Assembly (NCBI GenBank): GCA_049241565.1
Contig: JBMLQL010000042.1
Location: forward strand, 1 to 64,000
DNA from: DZBG01 sp049241565
GTDB lineage: Bacteria; Bdellovibrionota; Bacteriovoracia; Bacteriovoracales; Bacteriovoracaceae
Direction of reading: 5' to 3'
DNA length: 64,000 bases
Positions 34,707 to 43,090 of this stretch are shown here, piece after piece. Below the pieces are notes generated by a model. The model was given only the letters and a program-made list of their open reading frames with translations. It had not been told where the DNA came from and did not search any database. The position numbers and the translations under genes were made by a program. Numbering within the stretch: position 1 is the stretch's first letter; every line of letters begins with the position of its first letter.

Positions 34707-35206
34707 TACTTCGCAGTGATTACGAAATTAGCGCGACGGTTTTTAGACCAAGCTGACTCGTCGTGACCTTCGGCCATTGGCTTTTCTTTTCCGTAAGAGA
34801 TGATTGAGATACGTTTAGAAGCAACACCGTTAGCTACTAGATGATCACGTACAGCTTTTGCACGACGCTCACCAAGAGCAAGGTTATATTGACGTCCACC
34901 GCGTTCATCAGCGTGACCTTCAACTTGAACGTCAACTGTAGCGTTAGCTTTAAGGAATTCAGCATTAGCTGTTAGAGATGCTTTTGTAGATTCTCCAAGA
35001 GTTGATGAATCGAAAGCAAAGTAAACAGTCTGAAGTCCACCAGCAGTGTTTGAATCTGAATCGCCGTTCAGTTCAAGAGTAAGACCGTTGTTAGCGCCGT
35101 CTGCACCATTGGCAAGAGCGTCAGCATCGTTTTTTGGTTTGTTAGAAGCACATCCTACGGCAAGGATAGCGACGAAAACAGTAGAAAAGAAAGCACGTGT
35201 GAACAT
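34706..35206 (-). CDS. pal: Peptidoglycan-associated lipoprotein Pal
   Basis: The 166-residue lipoprotein has the signal FSTVFVAILAVGC, an Asn/Ala/Asp-rich linker, and an OmpA-like peptidoglycan-binding domain (VYFAFDSSTLGESTKASL, QVEGHADERGGRQYNLALGERRAKAV). TEGHADERG-type residues bind diaminopimelate. It is the first gene of the operon pal - cpoB-like - tsaD - rsmA - fadL-like - smpB - DUF2203. AAGGAGAAG is the ribosome site. The tolQRAB genes are not in this window. Confidence 0.95.
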   Translation of the reverse strand: MFTRAFFSTVFVAILAVGCASNKPKNDADALANGADGANNGLTLELNGDSDSNTAGGLQTVYFAFDSSTLGESTKASLTANAEFLKANATVDVQVEGHADERGGRQYNLALGERRAKAVRDHLVANGVASKRISIISYGKEKPMAEGHDESAWSKNRRANFVITAK

Positions 35207-35389
35207 GAACTTCTCCTTAGAAGTGTGGGGTTGCTTTTCATTATGCGAAAATTGGCCTTATTATCACTGTAAAAGATCGTTTTTAAAAGGACTGATTCAT
35301 ATTATTTTAGTTCTTTTCTCAACAAATATTTTATTGCAACGCAGGAGTCATGGCCTTGACCCTGTCAAAACAAAAAAGTCAAACCCCTG

Positions 35390-35434
35390 ACAGTTATAGC
35401 CTGACTGTACGCGTCTTCTTATTGAAATAATAAG
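35390..35434. promoter_or_regulatory. Two dyads upstream of the sigma-54 promoter
   Basis: ACAGT-N9-ACTGT at 35390-35408 and CTTATT-N5-AATAAG at 35418-35434 are centred about 92 and 65 bases before the predicted start. Sigma-54 promoters need an activator bound upstream; these are the best candidates for its sites. Confidence 0.35.
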
Positions 35435-35464
35435 TGAAAAAAATAAAAACAGGCCTTGAAGTTT

Positions 35465-35480
35465 TGGCACCATAATTGCT
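35465..35480 (+). promoter_or_regulatory. Sigma-54 promoter
   Basis: TGGCAC C ATAA TTGCT matches the consensus TGGCACR-N4-TTGCW at every position but the R. The invariant GG and GC are separated by exactly 10 bases. The predicted start is near 35491. Downstream there is no coding gene on this strand, only a short transcript region ending in a terminator. Confidence 0.75.
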
Positions 35481-35490
35481 ATCATAAGGG

Positions 35491-35582
35491 TGTGTGTGTG
35501 TTGGAGTTAAAGAAAGGATTTTTTTAACTTCTCCTTTTGTCTCTCGAAAAAAAAGCCTGTGGTTCTCACAGGCTTTTTTTTT
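35491..35582 (+). ncRNA. Predicted small RNA of about 90 nt, sigma-54-dependent
   Basis: From the predicted start to the T run of the terminator there are about 90 bases without an open frame. The 5' end is a (GT) repeat. GGAGTTAAA and TTTAACTTCTCC form a bulged stem whose loop has GAAAGGATTT. The 3' stem GCCTGTG/CACAGGC plus T8 is a standard terminator, as in Hfq-type small RNAs. Two GGA motifs, one in the stem base and one in the loop, could bind CsrA. The terminator also serves the convergent ureohydrolase gene, so its presence alone does not prove a transcript; the promoter does most of the work. Confidence 0.5.
35547..35582. terminator. Bidirectional intrinsic terminator
   Basis: A8, GCCTGTG, loop GTTCT, CACAGGC, T8-9. 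A strong stem with A and T runs on both sides; it ends the ureohydrolase gene on the minus strand and the predicted small RNA on the plus strand. Confidence 0.9.
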
Positions 35583-35591
35583 ATCAAAAAT

Positions 35592-36524
35592 CTAATTTAC
35601 CATTTCATAGAGAATAGAGCTTAAACTTCGAATGGATTTTGCTGAAACAGTATCATAGAGCGGATTGACCTCATAGATTCCTGCTATGGAGCGAAGATTT
35701 TTTGAGTGGGTGATGCCTTGATAGAATTTCCAAAGAGAGAAAAGTTGTTCACGGCCAATTCCACGTGGGTTGACCGCACTGACAGCTTCCATGAGTTCAG
35801 TCTTTAAGGCATCCGCATCAAGGCTAAAGATAAAAGCGCATTCTTCATTAACTTCAAGAGAGATGTTTTCTAGGAATGAATCAAAAAGTTCAGTGTTTTG
35901 GATGTCTTTATAAAACAGTCGATGCTGAGATCCTTGCGATAAAGGCTCTAAAGTCGAGGAGCTGTTAGCAAAATCGTGAAGCCCATATTGAAATAAATGA
36001 AACTCGCCTTCGTAGGTGTCGGAAAACTTTCTGAAAGGGTTTCCAGAGTGTGAGTCTTGGTCGGTTCTTGTGTCAGCATGAGCATCAATATTAAGAACGA
36101 TAATTTTTTTAAACTGAGAAGTCAGGGACATAAGTAGAGGGTAGATATGATCGTGCCCACCACCAAGATGAAAAATTTTAGAGAACTTTGTTTTCCCTAA
36201 AACAGTACTGATACGAGCCGCCTCGTGCTGTTGGGCCAGCTTGAAATCAGCTTTCTCTGTTTCTTGATCTGCCACTTCAACCTGTCCCCAATGAAATTCG
36301 TGGAAGTGATCAGTAAGGGCCCATTTTTTAAGTGAATTGAGGATGGCCTTAGGGGCAAATCTCGCACCATTACGTCCACCATTTCTCATGACCCCCACAT
36401 CTGAGGATGAGGTCAGGAAAAGGGATGAAGTTTGGCGGTCCGGCAAAGTCGTCCAAGAGAGTTCTTTTGAGGCCAAAGACTCTTCAAATCGCTTTTGCCA
36501 TTGAGTGTTGGTGTCCTTCGTCAT
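35592..36524 (-). CDS. Ureohydrolase (arginase/agmatinase/formiminoglutamase family)
   Basis: The 310-residue enzyme has the binuclear manganese motifs in order: HLGGGHDHIYPLL (GGGHD), IIVLNIDAHADTRTD (DAHxD) and FIFSLDADALKT (the family has SxDxDxxDP; here the second part is DADAL). The NPRGIGREQLF segment follows. Formiminoglutamase (HutG-like) is the nearest subgroup by the variable last motif, but arginase or agmatinase activity cannot be excluded. It is a single gene, divergent from the GYF-domain gene. Confidence 0.82.
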   Translation of the reverse strand: MTKDTNTQWQKRFEESLASKELSWTTLPDRQTSSLFLTSSSDVGVMRNGGRNGARFAPKAILNSLKKWALTDHFHEFHWGQVEVADQETEKADFKLAQQHEAARISTVLGKTKFSKIFHLGGGHDHIYPLLMSLTSQFKKIIVLNIDAHADTRTDQDSHSGNPFRKFSDTYEGEFHLFQYGLHDFANSSSTLEPLSQGSQHRLFYKDIQNTELFDSFLENISLEVNEECAFIFSLDADALKTELMEAVSAVNPRGIGREQLFSLWKFYQGITHSKNLRSIAGIYEVNPLYDTVSAKSIRSLSSILYEMVN

Positions 36525-36563
36525 AAGATAATTCCATTAAAAACAAAAGTTAATAGGATCACG

Positions 36564-37943
36564 TTGTCAAATTTTAATCAGACTGACAAGCAAGTGCAGG
36601 AGTGGTTTCTTCTTTTACCAGATGGACACGAAGGGCCTTATAGTCTTGAGCAGCTAGAACTTAAAATAAAAGAGGGGCTCTCACCAGATTGTAAGGTCTG
36701 GAAGCAGGGAAGTGAAGAAGCGAGATTTCTTAAAGATATTCTTTTGAGCTCAAATGACGAAGGGTTACCTGAAATCCCAGAACTTCCGCCGGTTCCCGCT
36801 GATGAAGAACTTCCCCCTGATCTTCCTCTTGAAGCCCAGTTTGTGCCCGAAATTCAAGTCGAACTTGCAACCACAAAAACATCCCAGAATACGATTCGAA
36901 TTATTGTTGGGGTGACTCTTATTCTAGGAATTTTTCTAGGAATAAAGTTTTTGTTTAGCACTCCAGGTGAAGTGGGGTGGTCACGCCCTCAAAAGATGCC
37001 AGTTGAAACTTACCGAACTCTTTCTTCTAAATTGATCCTTAATGACTGGGATCAGGATCTATTTTTCTACGAGGCGACGGCCCCAGATTATTCTAAGTTT
37101 TGGCTCGTTACTCCCCAGGCCTACAAGTGTGATATTGAGGCTCAGTTTACCGCAGAAGAATCAGATATTTTAACCTTGGAAGAAATTAAAAAAATTAGTT
37201 TTAAATCTAAAACAAAACTAGTTGATCATGTGGCAGAATTTGAGCAATTTGAGTTTGAAGGCTGGCCTAAGTTAGTGCCTGGCTTTTATAAAATGGATTT
37301 AGTTGCCAAAAACTGTGAATGGTCTGGACTCAAAAGCCGACTGGCCAATTTCTTAAAAAAACCTCCTACTGATATTACGCTTTCATACCGAATTGGGATT
37401 ACTGCGCAGAAGGTAGAGTTCCTCTCTATTGCTCTCAAAAAATTAGCGGAGGAAAAATTTCGCTTAGAGCAGCGTAAAAAATTGGCCGCAGATCAATTTT
37501 GGCAAGATGTTCAACAAAAATACCAAACACTCATGGCCATCTCTCTCCAGATAGAGCAACTCTTTATTGATTTTCTCTCTCAGAAAATTCCTTGGAAAAA
37601 TTCGTTAAAAGTCACCGTGGATAAGTACACGCGAATGTACGGGGCACTTCTCACTAATTTTGTTGTTTCTAACGAAGAAGATTTTAAAAAACTCAGACAA
37701 TCTCAGACTCAGCATCTTTCTGTAAAAACGGGCTACGAGTCTAAAATCCGTGCAGTGGCCAAAGGGATGGGACTTAAAAGCATGACCTTTATTGAGTCTT
37801 GGCAAAAGCTCACTCCAAAGGCCGCGGAAGCTGCACGCCCTCAAATCAAAAAAGAAGTCACTAAAACTTTTTCTCAAATCAAAAAAGATATTGAGCAAAA
37901 AATTATTGATGTAACTGAAGAACAAGCCAATCTTACAGAATAG
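36564..37943 (+). CDS. GYF-domain membrane protein
   Basis: This 459-residue protein starts with a bacterial GYF_2 domain (EWFLLLPDGHEGPYSLEQLELKIKEG, then VWKQGSEEARF). A Pro-rich acidic linker follows (about 75-100), then one transmembrane helix at about 110-128 (IRIIVGVTLILGIFLGIKFL) and a large outside part with a long helical C-terminal region. GYF domains bind Pro-rich peptides. I chose the TTG at 36564 because AGGA stands 7 bases ahead; the open frame runs 69 bases further up into the divergent gene without a site. The end overlaps a convergent gene by 11 bases. Function unknown. Confidence 0.72.
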   Translation: MSNFNQTDKQVQEWFLLLPDGHEGPYSLEQLELKIKEGLSPDCKVWKQGSEEARFLKDILLSSNDEGLPEIPELPPVPADEELPPDLPLEAQFVPEIQVELATTKTSQNTIRIIVGVTLILGIFLGIKFLFSTPGEVGWSRPQKMPVETYRTLSSKLILNDWDQDLFFYEATAPDYSKFWLVTPQAYKCDIEAQFTAEESDILTLEEIKKISFKSKTKLVDHVAEFEQFEFEGWPKLVPGFYKMDLVAKNCEWSGLKSRLANFLKKPPTDITLSYRIGITAQKVEFLSIALKKLAEEKFRLEQRKKLAADQFWQDVQQKYQTLMAISLQIEQLFIDFLSQKIPWKNSLKVTVDKYTRMYGALLTNFVVSNEEDFKKLRQSQTQHLSVKTGYESKIRAVAKGMGLKSMTFIESWQKLTPKAAEAARPQIKKEVTKTFSQIKKDIEQKIIDVTEEQANLTE

Positions 37944-38805
37944 ATTGTACCTTTTGATTTTCAGCTTTTTCCAATTCCATGGCCTTAATATCTGAACCAT
38001 CAAATTGAATGCGCGCTCCCCAATATTTGATATCGTGCTCAAAGATCATCGTGAGTTTTTTTTCAGCAATAAATTGATAGAAATCAGTTTTATCCTTAGT
38101 CGTTTGCCCAGGAGAGATATCGTAGCCCATCACCCAGGGAATGCTGACGTGAGAAGAGGTAGGAACTAAATCGGCCATATAGATGAATTTTTCATCATAA
38201 GGATGAAGAAGGTAGGGAGTATGGCCAAAGCTGACTCGGTAGAAAAGTTTATCCTCACCATCATCAATGAGAACACCTTGATCGGCTTTGTGCCAAATAA
38301 CTCGTCCCTCTGATTGGGCCTTCTCAATAAGAGGTTTAAAAAATTGAGCATGAAACGATCCAGAATCTCTCACTGTAGGTTGAAGAGCGTAGTCATAGTG
38401 TTTTTGATGAATATGGAGTTTGGCCTTCGGAAAAACTTCATGATGAGATTCCGTGTCCTGGCCAAGGCCACCCACATGATCAAAATGCAGATGAGTGATG
38501 ACGATATCGGTAATATCACTGGCCGTGAGATTGAAATTTTCTTTCAGGATTTGAAGCACAGGAAGTTTCTCTCCTTGAACAGCAAATCGATCGTCAAATT
38601 TCTCGCCGTGATAATCTCCAATACCTGTATCGACTAAAATATTTTTATTTTTGGTCTGAATAAGCATAACGCGAAGGCTAAGGTGAATTCGATTCAATTC
38701 GTCAGCCGGGATCTGTTTTGTCCACAATGGCTTAGGAATAATTCCAAACATCGCTCCTCCGTCAAGCTTAAAAGTGGCCGGATGGAGGACAAAATATTTT
38801 TTCAT
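37933..38805 (-). CDS. MBL-fold metallo-hydrolase
   Basis: The 290-residue member of the metallo-beta-lactamase superfamily has the zinc motif VITHLHFDHVGGLG near 105, a later His in YRVSFGHTPYLLHP, an Asp in YMADLVPTSSHV and a C-terminal FEHDIKYWG. The layout is that of quorum-quenching lactonases and related hydrolases, but the substrate is open. The ATG at 38805 has AAGGAAA 8 bases ahead; an open frame starts 39 bases further up without support. Confidence 0.85.
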   Translation of the reverse strand: MKKYFVLHPATFKLDGGAMFGIIPKPLWTKQIPADELNRIHLSLRVMLIQTKNKNILVDTGIGDYHGEKFDDRFAVQGEKLPVLQILKENFNLTASDITDIVITHLHFDHVGGLGQDTESHHEVFPKAKLHIHQKHYDYALQPTVRDSGSFHAQFFKPLIEKAQSEGRVIWHKADQGVLIDDGEDKLFYRVSFGHTPYLLHPYDEKFIYMADLVPTSSHVSIPWVMGYDISPGQTTKDKTDFYQFIAEKKLTMIFEHDIKYWGARIQFDGSDIKAMELEKAENQKVQSIL

Positions 38806-38879
38806 AGAACATTTCCTTGTTTTGACTTTATGCGTATTCATCATGCCCTTGGAAATATGCGTTTTTCAAGAGCTTTTAG

Positions 38880-38907
38880 TTGATAGGACCTTCAAAATAT
38901 CTATAAT
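38880..38907 (+). promoter_or_regulatory. Sigma-70-type promoter of sucCD
   Basis: TTGATA, 16 bases, TATAAT. The perfect -10 and near-perfect -35 stand about 50 bases before the sucC ATG, which has AAGGAGAG ahead. Confidence 0.7.
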
Positions 38908-38956
38908 GTCTTTCATATCAAATCATTCGCATTTTTCTCATTTTTAAGGAGAGACT

Positions 38957-40123
38957 ATGAATATTCATGAGTATCAGGCAAAAGCTTTGATGCGCCCATT
39001 TAACATCGCCCTTTTAGAAGGTGGTGTTGCTGACACTGTTGAAGGTGCTGTAGAAGTTGCAAAAAAATTAGGTGGAAGTGTTTGGGTTGTTAAAGCTCAA
39101 ATTCATGCCGGTGGACGCGGTAAAGGTGGAGGCGTAAAAGTCGCTAAATCTTTAGACGAAGTAAAAACTTATGCTGAGCAAATTCTTGGTATGCAGTTAA
39201 TTACACACCAAACGGGACCAGAAGGTAAAAAAGTTTTAAAACTTTTTATCGAGCAAGGCTGCGCGATTGAGCACGAGTACTATGTTGGTATCGTTCTTGA
39301 CCGTACGACAGGTAAGCCAGCTTTCATGGTTTCAACTGAAGGTGGAATGGATATTGAAACTGTTGCTCACAATACTCCTGAAAAAATCATCAAGGCCCAT
39401 ATCGATCCAGCCACAGGATTTACTCCGGCCCACGGACGTAAGCTTGGGTACGCTCTTGGCTTTAAAGGTGAAACTTTAAAAAAAGCGATGAAGTTCTTTG
39501 AGGGTCTTTATAATCTTTACATCCAAAAAGATTGCTCGATTGTTGAGATCAATCCACTTGTGACAACAAAGTCTGGGGATGTGATTGCTCTTGATGCAAA
39601 ACTTAACTTTGATGACAATGCTCTTTTCCGTCATCCAGATATTGAAGCTCTTCGTGATATCACTGAAGAGTCAGCTCAAGAACTTGAAGCAGGAAAATAC
39701 GGTCTTTCATATGTATCACTTGATGGAAACATCGGATGTCTTGTGAACGGTGCCGGTCTTGCGATGGGAACACTTGATATTCTTAAAATTTACGGTGGTG
39801 AGCCAGCGAACTTCCTAGATGTAGGGGGTGGTGCTACCAAAGAAACTGTTCAGAAAGCATTCTCAATTATTCTGGAAGATAAAAACGTCAAAGCGATTTT
39901 AGTTAATATCTTCGGTGGAATTATGAAGTGTGACATTATCGCTAACGGTGTTGTTGATGCCGCTCGTGAAATGGGACTTAAAGTTCCTCTGGTTGTTCGC
40001 CTAGAAGGAACTAACGTTGCACTTGGAAAGAAAATTCTAGCTGAGTCGGGACTTAAAATCACGGCCGCTAATGATCTCGCTGATGCTGCTCAAAAAGCAG
40101 TTGCAGCTGCGAAGGGAGCATAA
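38957..40123 (+). CDS. sucC: Succinyl-CoA synthetase, beta subunit
   Basis: ADP-forming succinyl-CoA ligase beta subunit, 388 residues, with an ATP-grasp N-terminus and a C-terminal CoA-ligase domain. MNIHEYQAKALM is the family start, VVKAQIHAGGRGKGGGVK binds ATP, and CLVNGAGLAMGTLDILKIYGG and LVNIFGGIMKCDIIANG bind succinate and phosphate. It makes succinate and ATP from succinyl-CoA in the TCA cycle. sucD begins 4 bases after its stop. Confidence 0.97.
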   Translation: MNIHEYQAKALMRPFNIALLEGGVADTVEGAVEVAKKLGGSVWVVKAQIHAGGRGKGGGVKVAKSLDEVKTYAEQILGMQLITHQTGPEGKKVLKLFIEQGCAIEHEYYVGIVLDRTTGKPAFMVSTEGGMDIETVAHNTPEKIIKAHIDPATGFTPAHGRKLGYALGFKGETLKKAMKFFEGLYNLYIQKDCSIVEINPLVTTKSGDVIALDAKLNFDDNALFRHPDIEALRDITEESAQELEAGKYGLSYVSLDGNIGCLVNGAGLAMGTLDILKIYGGEPANFLDVGGGATKETVQKAFSIILEDKNVKAILVNIFGGIMKCDIIANGVVDAAREMGLKVPLVVRLEGTNVALGKKILAESGLKITAANDLADAAQKAVAAAKGA

Positions 40124-40127
40124 TTTT

Positions 40128-41003
40128 ATGGCAATTCTAATTAATCGTAATACAAAACTTATTACTATTGGTCTTACTGGTAAGCAGGGATCTTTCCACA
40201 CTCTTCAATCTCGTGACTACGGAACGAATGTTGTTGGTGGTGTGACTCCTGGTAAAGGTGGAATGGTTCACGAAGGGATTCCGGTCTTTGATACAACTTT
40301 TGAAGCCGTGAAAGCGACTGGGGCCAATGCCGCGATGGTTTTTGTTCCACCTCCGTTTGCTGCTGACTCAATCATCGAGTGTATCGATTCAGAAATTCCA
40401 CTTATCATCGCTATTACAGAAGGTATCCCTGTAAACGATATGGTGAAAGTGAAAGCTGCTCTTAAAGGTTCTAAGTCACGCCTTATTGGTCCTAACTGTC
40501 CAGGTGTTATTACTCCAGGTGAGTGTAAGATTGGGATTATGCCAGGCCATATTCATATGCCAGGAAACGTTGGAGTTATCTCTCGTTCTGGAACTCTTAC
40601 TTATGAAGCGGTTTTCCAGCTTACTCAGCGTGAGATTGGTCAATCAACTTGTGTCGGTATCGGTGGAGATCCAGTGAATGGAACAAACTTTATCGACGTT
40701 CTTGAAATGTTTGAAAAAGATCCTGAGACAAAAGCCGTGATCATGATTGGTGAGATCGGCGGAACAGCTGAAACAGACGCTGCTCGTTGGATTAAAGCAA
40801 ATATGACTAAACCTGTAGTGAGCTTTATTGCTGGTGCAGCGGCCCCGAAAGGGAAACGTATGGGCCATGCTGGAGCTATTATTTCAGGTGAAGACGATTC
40901 TGCAGAGGCTAAGTTCAAGGTTCTTCAAGAATGTGGGATTACAATCGCCCGTTCACCAGCAGAACTTGGACAAAAAGTTGCAGAAGTGCTTAAGAAAGCG
41001 TAA
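40128..41003 (+). CDS. sucD: Succinyl-CoA synthetase, alpha subunit
   Basis: CoA-binding alpha subunit, 291 residues. The start is MAILINRNTKLITIGLTGKQGSFH; GCNCPG-type LIGPNCPGVITPGECKIGIMPG and RSGTLTYEAVFQLT follow. The phosphorylated His is in KRMGHAGAIISG near 245. The ATG at 40128 has AGGGAG about 9 bases ahead and the standard family start; a longer frame would run back into sucC. It is co-transcribed with sucC, and ndk follows after 32 bases. Confidence 0.97.
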   Translation: MAILINRNTKLITIGLTGKQGSFHTLQSRDYGTNVVGGVTPGKGGMVHEGIPVFDTTFEAVKATGANAAMVFVPPPFAADSIIECIDSEIPLIIAITEGIPVNDMVKVKAALKGSKSRLIGPNCPGVITPGECKIGIMPGHIHMPGNVGVISRSGTLTYEAVFQLTQREIGQSTCVGIGGDPVNGTNFIDVLEMFEKDPETKAVIMIGEIGGTAETDAARWIKANMTKPVVSFIAGAAAPKGKRMGHAGAIISGEDDSAEAKFKVLQECGITIARSPAELGQKVAEVLKKA

Positions 41004-41035
41004 AAGAACTAATCATTTTTATAAGGAGAACTAAT

Positions 41036-41464
41036 ATGTCTAAAGAAAAAACACTTTCGATCATTAAACCTAACTCTACTCTAGACAATAATATCGGGAA
41101 CATCATTGCTGTTTTCGAAAAAAATGGTCTTCGTATTGCTGGTGCAAAACTTGCAAAACTTTCTAAAGAGAAAGCTGAAGGCTTCTATATCGAGCACAAA
41201 GAAAGACCTTTCTTTGGTGAGCTAGTAAACTTCATGACTTCAGGTCCAGTTCTTCTTATGGTTCTTGAAGGTGATAACGCTGTAGCTAAAAACCGCGAAA
41301 TCATGGGTGCAACAAACCCAGCTAACGCAGCTGAAGGTACAATCCGTAAACTATTCGCTAAATCAGTTGGCGAAAACTCTGTTCACGGTTCTGACTCACT
41401 TGCCGCAGCTGACAGAGAAATTGCTTACTTCTTCGAGAAAAACGAAATCATCAACCGTTTCTAA
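41036..41464 (+). CDS. ndk: Nucleoside diphosphate kinase
   Basis: NDK moves the gamma-phosphate between nucleoside triphosphates and diphosphates. The 142 residues match the family. KTLSIIKPNSTLDN is the start, GATNPANAAEGTIRKLFA is the nucleotide-binding loop, and the active-site His is in ENSVHGSDSLAAADREIAYFF. AAGGAG lies 9 bases before the ATG. It uses the ATP produced by SucCD, and the three genes are adjacent. Confidence 0.97.
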   Translation: MSKEKTLSIIKPNSTLDNNIGNIIAVFEKNGLRIAGAKLAKLSKEKAEGFYIEHKERPFFGELVNFMTSGPVLLMVLEGDNAVAKNREIMGATNPANAAEGTIRKLFAKSVGENSVHGSDSLAAADREIAYFFEKNEIINRF

Positions 41465-41490
41465 TTCATTTAAGCCATTCAAAATAAAGA

Positions 41491-41520
41491 AGCCTCGCTA
41501 TTAACGCGAGGCTTTTTTAT
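41491..41520 (+). terminator. Intrinsic terminator after ndk
   Basis: AGCCTCGC, loop TATTAAC, GCGAGGCT, then T6. It lies 26 bases after the ndk stop. Confidence 0.92.
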
Positions 41521-41577
41521 TTCCCGTCCAGAAACTCTCTTGATACAACTTCTTGGTAACTATCAAAGGAGTCATCT

Positions 41578-41994
41578 ATGAAATTGGTTTTCGCTCTTAT
41601 TATTACTCTTTCTTCACTCTCAGTATTTGGTTCAGAAAAATGTGGTCTTTCTTTTTGGGATAACCAAATCGAAAAACATAATGAAGCCTATGGACGTGGA
41701 GAAATGACTCATCAAGTATATTTTGCTGAAACAAGAAAAGTTCAAAAAATGGCAGCAGTAAATGCTTATGAGTGTGTTTATTTAGGAAAAACAGCTGATC
41801 TTTCAAAAGAAATTTTGAAAGCGGCCAGTGTTCAGCTTAAAGCGGATAAAGAATATCTTATTGGCAATCAAACTAAGCTTCTTGAATTCGAGCTTAAGAG
41901 TGGTTCAGTAAGAGGTGCTGTTAAGGCCAAAATGAAGCTGGAAAAAATGATCAATAAATTTAACAAAATTGAGATCAGTATCGCTGAGTTATAA
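41578..41994 (+). CDS. Small exported helical protein, CxLS type
   Basis: The 138-residue protein has a signal peptide (MKLVFALIITLSSLSVFG). The mature part starts SEKCGLSFWDNQ and is almost all helix, with one further Cys (NAYECVYLG near 62). No family is recognised. The layout (signal, C-x-LS, helices, one second Cys about 40 residues on, about 140 residues) is shared with the gene at 42665-43090, so the two may be distant paralogues. AAGGAG precedes the ATG. Confidence 0.6.
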   Translation: MKLVFALIITLSSLSVFGSEKCGLSFWDNQIEKHNEAYGRGEMTHQVYFAETRKVQKMAAVNAYECVYLGKTADLSKEILKAASVQLKADKEYLIGNQTKLLEFELKSGSVRGAVKAKMKLEKMINKFNKIEISIAEL

Positions 41995-42043
41995 ATCTTT
42001 TAAAGACTTATAATCAGCATTAACAACAACAAAGGATGAGTAA

Positions 42044-42607
42044 ATGAAAAAGTTATTTTTAGCTCTAATTGCTCTTTCCTCTGTCAGTGCTTTTGCCCAA
42101 AAGCACATGGTTAATTTCTCTAACGATTCGCTGGTTATTGGTGATTTAAGTTTTGTAAGTTCAAAAGATCGAGGCTCTGAGAAAGACAACAGAACAGATT
42201 TTGGTTTAAAGGTGAATTATGCTTATGCAGTTCACCCGCATCTTCAAGTGGGAACAAAACTTGGGCTTGAAAAGGCCAAAGAAGGATCACTGAAGACAGA
42301 TAATTATGAGATCTTTGTAGGGGCCATCTATAATTTGGAGTTAGATTTTAGACAATCTTATTATGCTTCACTTTATCTTGGTTATCAGAAAGATGATGCT
42401 TATGGAGTAAGTCCAGTTCTCCATTCAGAGAGAACAGTAGGTCAGCTTTCTTTAGGAAAGAGATTTCCTTTAAAAATGATTGGCTTTGAGAATTTGACTT
42501 ACTCACCAGAGGTGACAGCAAGTTCAACTAATTACACGACATCAACGGCAGCTGATTGGCGTCAGGATCTCAAGTTTACGTTTCTTCAATTTTCAGTTTT
42601 TTTCTAA
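42044..42607 (+). CDS. Outer-membrane beta-barrel-like protein
   Basis: The 187-residue protein has a signal peptide (MKKLFLALIALSSVSAFA) and then amphipathic strands typical of small eight-stranded barrels: DFGLKVNYAYAVHPHLQVGTKLGL, YEIFVGAIYNLELDF and YYASLYLGYQKDD. It ends in the aromatic strand LKFTFLQFSVFF, whose terminal Phe is the signal for barrel insertion. AAAGGATGAG precedes the ATG. It lies between two small exported helical proteins. Confidence 0.7.
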   Translation: MKKLFLALIALSSVSAFAQKHMVNFSNDSLVIGDLSFVSSKDRGSEKDNRTDFGLKVNYAYAVHPHLQVGTKLGLEKAKEGSLKTDNYEIFVGAIYNLELDFRQSYYASLYLGYQKDDAYGVSPVLHSERTVGQLSLGKRFPLKMIGFENLTYSPEVTASSTNYTTSTAADWRQDLKFTFLQFSVFF

Positions 42608-42618
42608 TCTGAATATAA

Positions 42619-42658
42619 AAAAGGGCATCGATCTTTTTCAAGATCGATGCCCTTTTTT
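42619..42658. terminator. Bidirectional intrinsic terminator
   Basis: AAGGGCATCGATCTT pairs with AAGATCGATGCCCTT (15 bp) around a short T/C loop, with A and T runs outside. It serves the barrel gene and the convergent small exported protein gene. Confidence 0.95.
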
Positions 42659-42664
42659 ATTTCA

Positions 42665-43090
42665 TTAGGCATTAAGAATTTTATTGATGCGATCGATTTG
42701 GTTTAGAGCATTAAGCTTCTCAATGTCTCTCTCCATCATGAGTTTAGTGGCCACACTAATACGGTTACTTTCAACGGCCTCTTTAATTGATCTATTCAGC
42801 TCGCTCAGAATGATGCTTGATTCAGCTTCAATCTCAGCCTTGAGTTCAGATAGTTCGGCTTTATTAAGGCCCTCTGTAAGCTCAGATTGAACACATAAGA
42901 GCATCAGGTCTAGTCTCTCTCTTTTAAGCTCAGTTAAGGCGATAAGGTGATCTTCACTCCTCATTTGTGCCTCATCCATTCTCTTGTTAACAGAGGCTAC
43001 GGCCTGGTCGTTCTCAGAAAGATCACATCTTCCTTGGGCCAGGGCCATTGTTGAGAAGGTCAGAAGGGCGAGGGTCATAAGTGTTTTCAT
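42665..43090 (-). CDS. Small exported helical protein, CxLS type
   Basis: The 141-residue protein has a signal peptide (MKTLMTLALLTFSTMALA). The mature part starts QGRCDLSENDQ and is helical with heptad-like patterns (LSELKAEIEAESSIIL). The only other Cys is in LMLLCVQSE near 67. It matches the layout of the exported protein at 41578-41994. No known family. AGGAGC precedes the ATG. Confidence 0.6.
   Translation of the reverse strand: MKTLMTLALLTFSTMALAQGRCDLSENDQAVASVNKRMDEAQMRSEDHLIALTELKRERLDLMLLCVQSELTEGLNKAELSELKAEIEAESSIILSELNRSIKEAVESNRISVATKLMMERDIEKLNALNQIDRINKILNA

Noticed and set aside
35488..35500. GT dinucleotide run as a microsatellite switch
   Set aside because: Only about six units and no gene in frame behind it; it fits better as the 5' end of the predicted small RNA.
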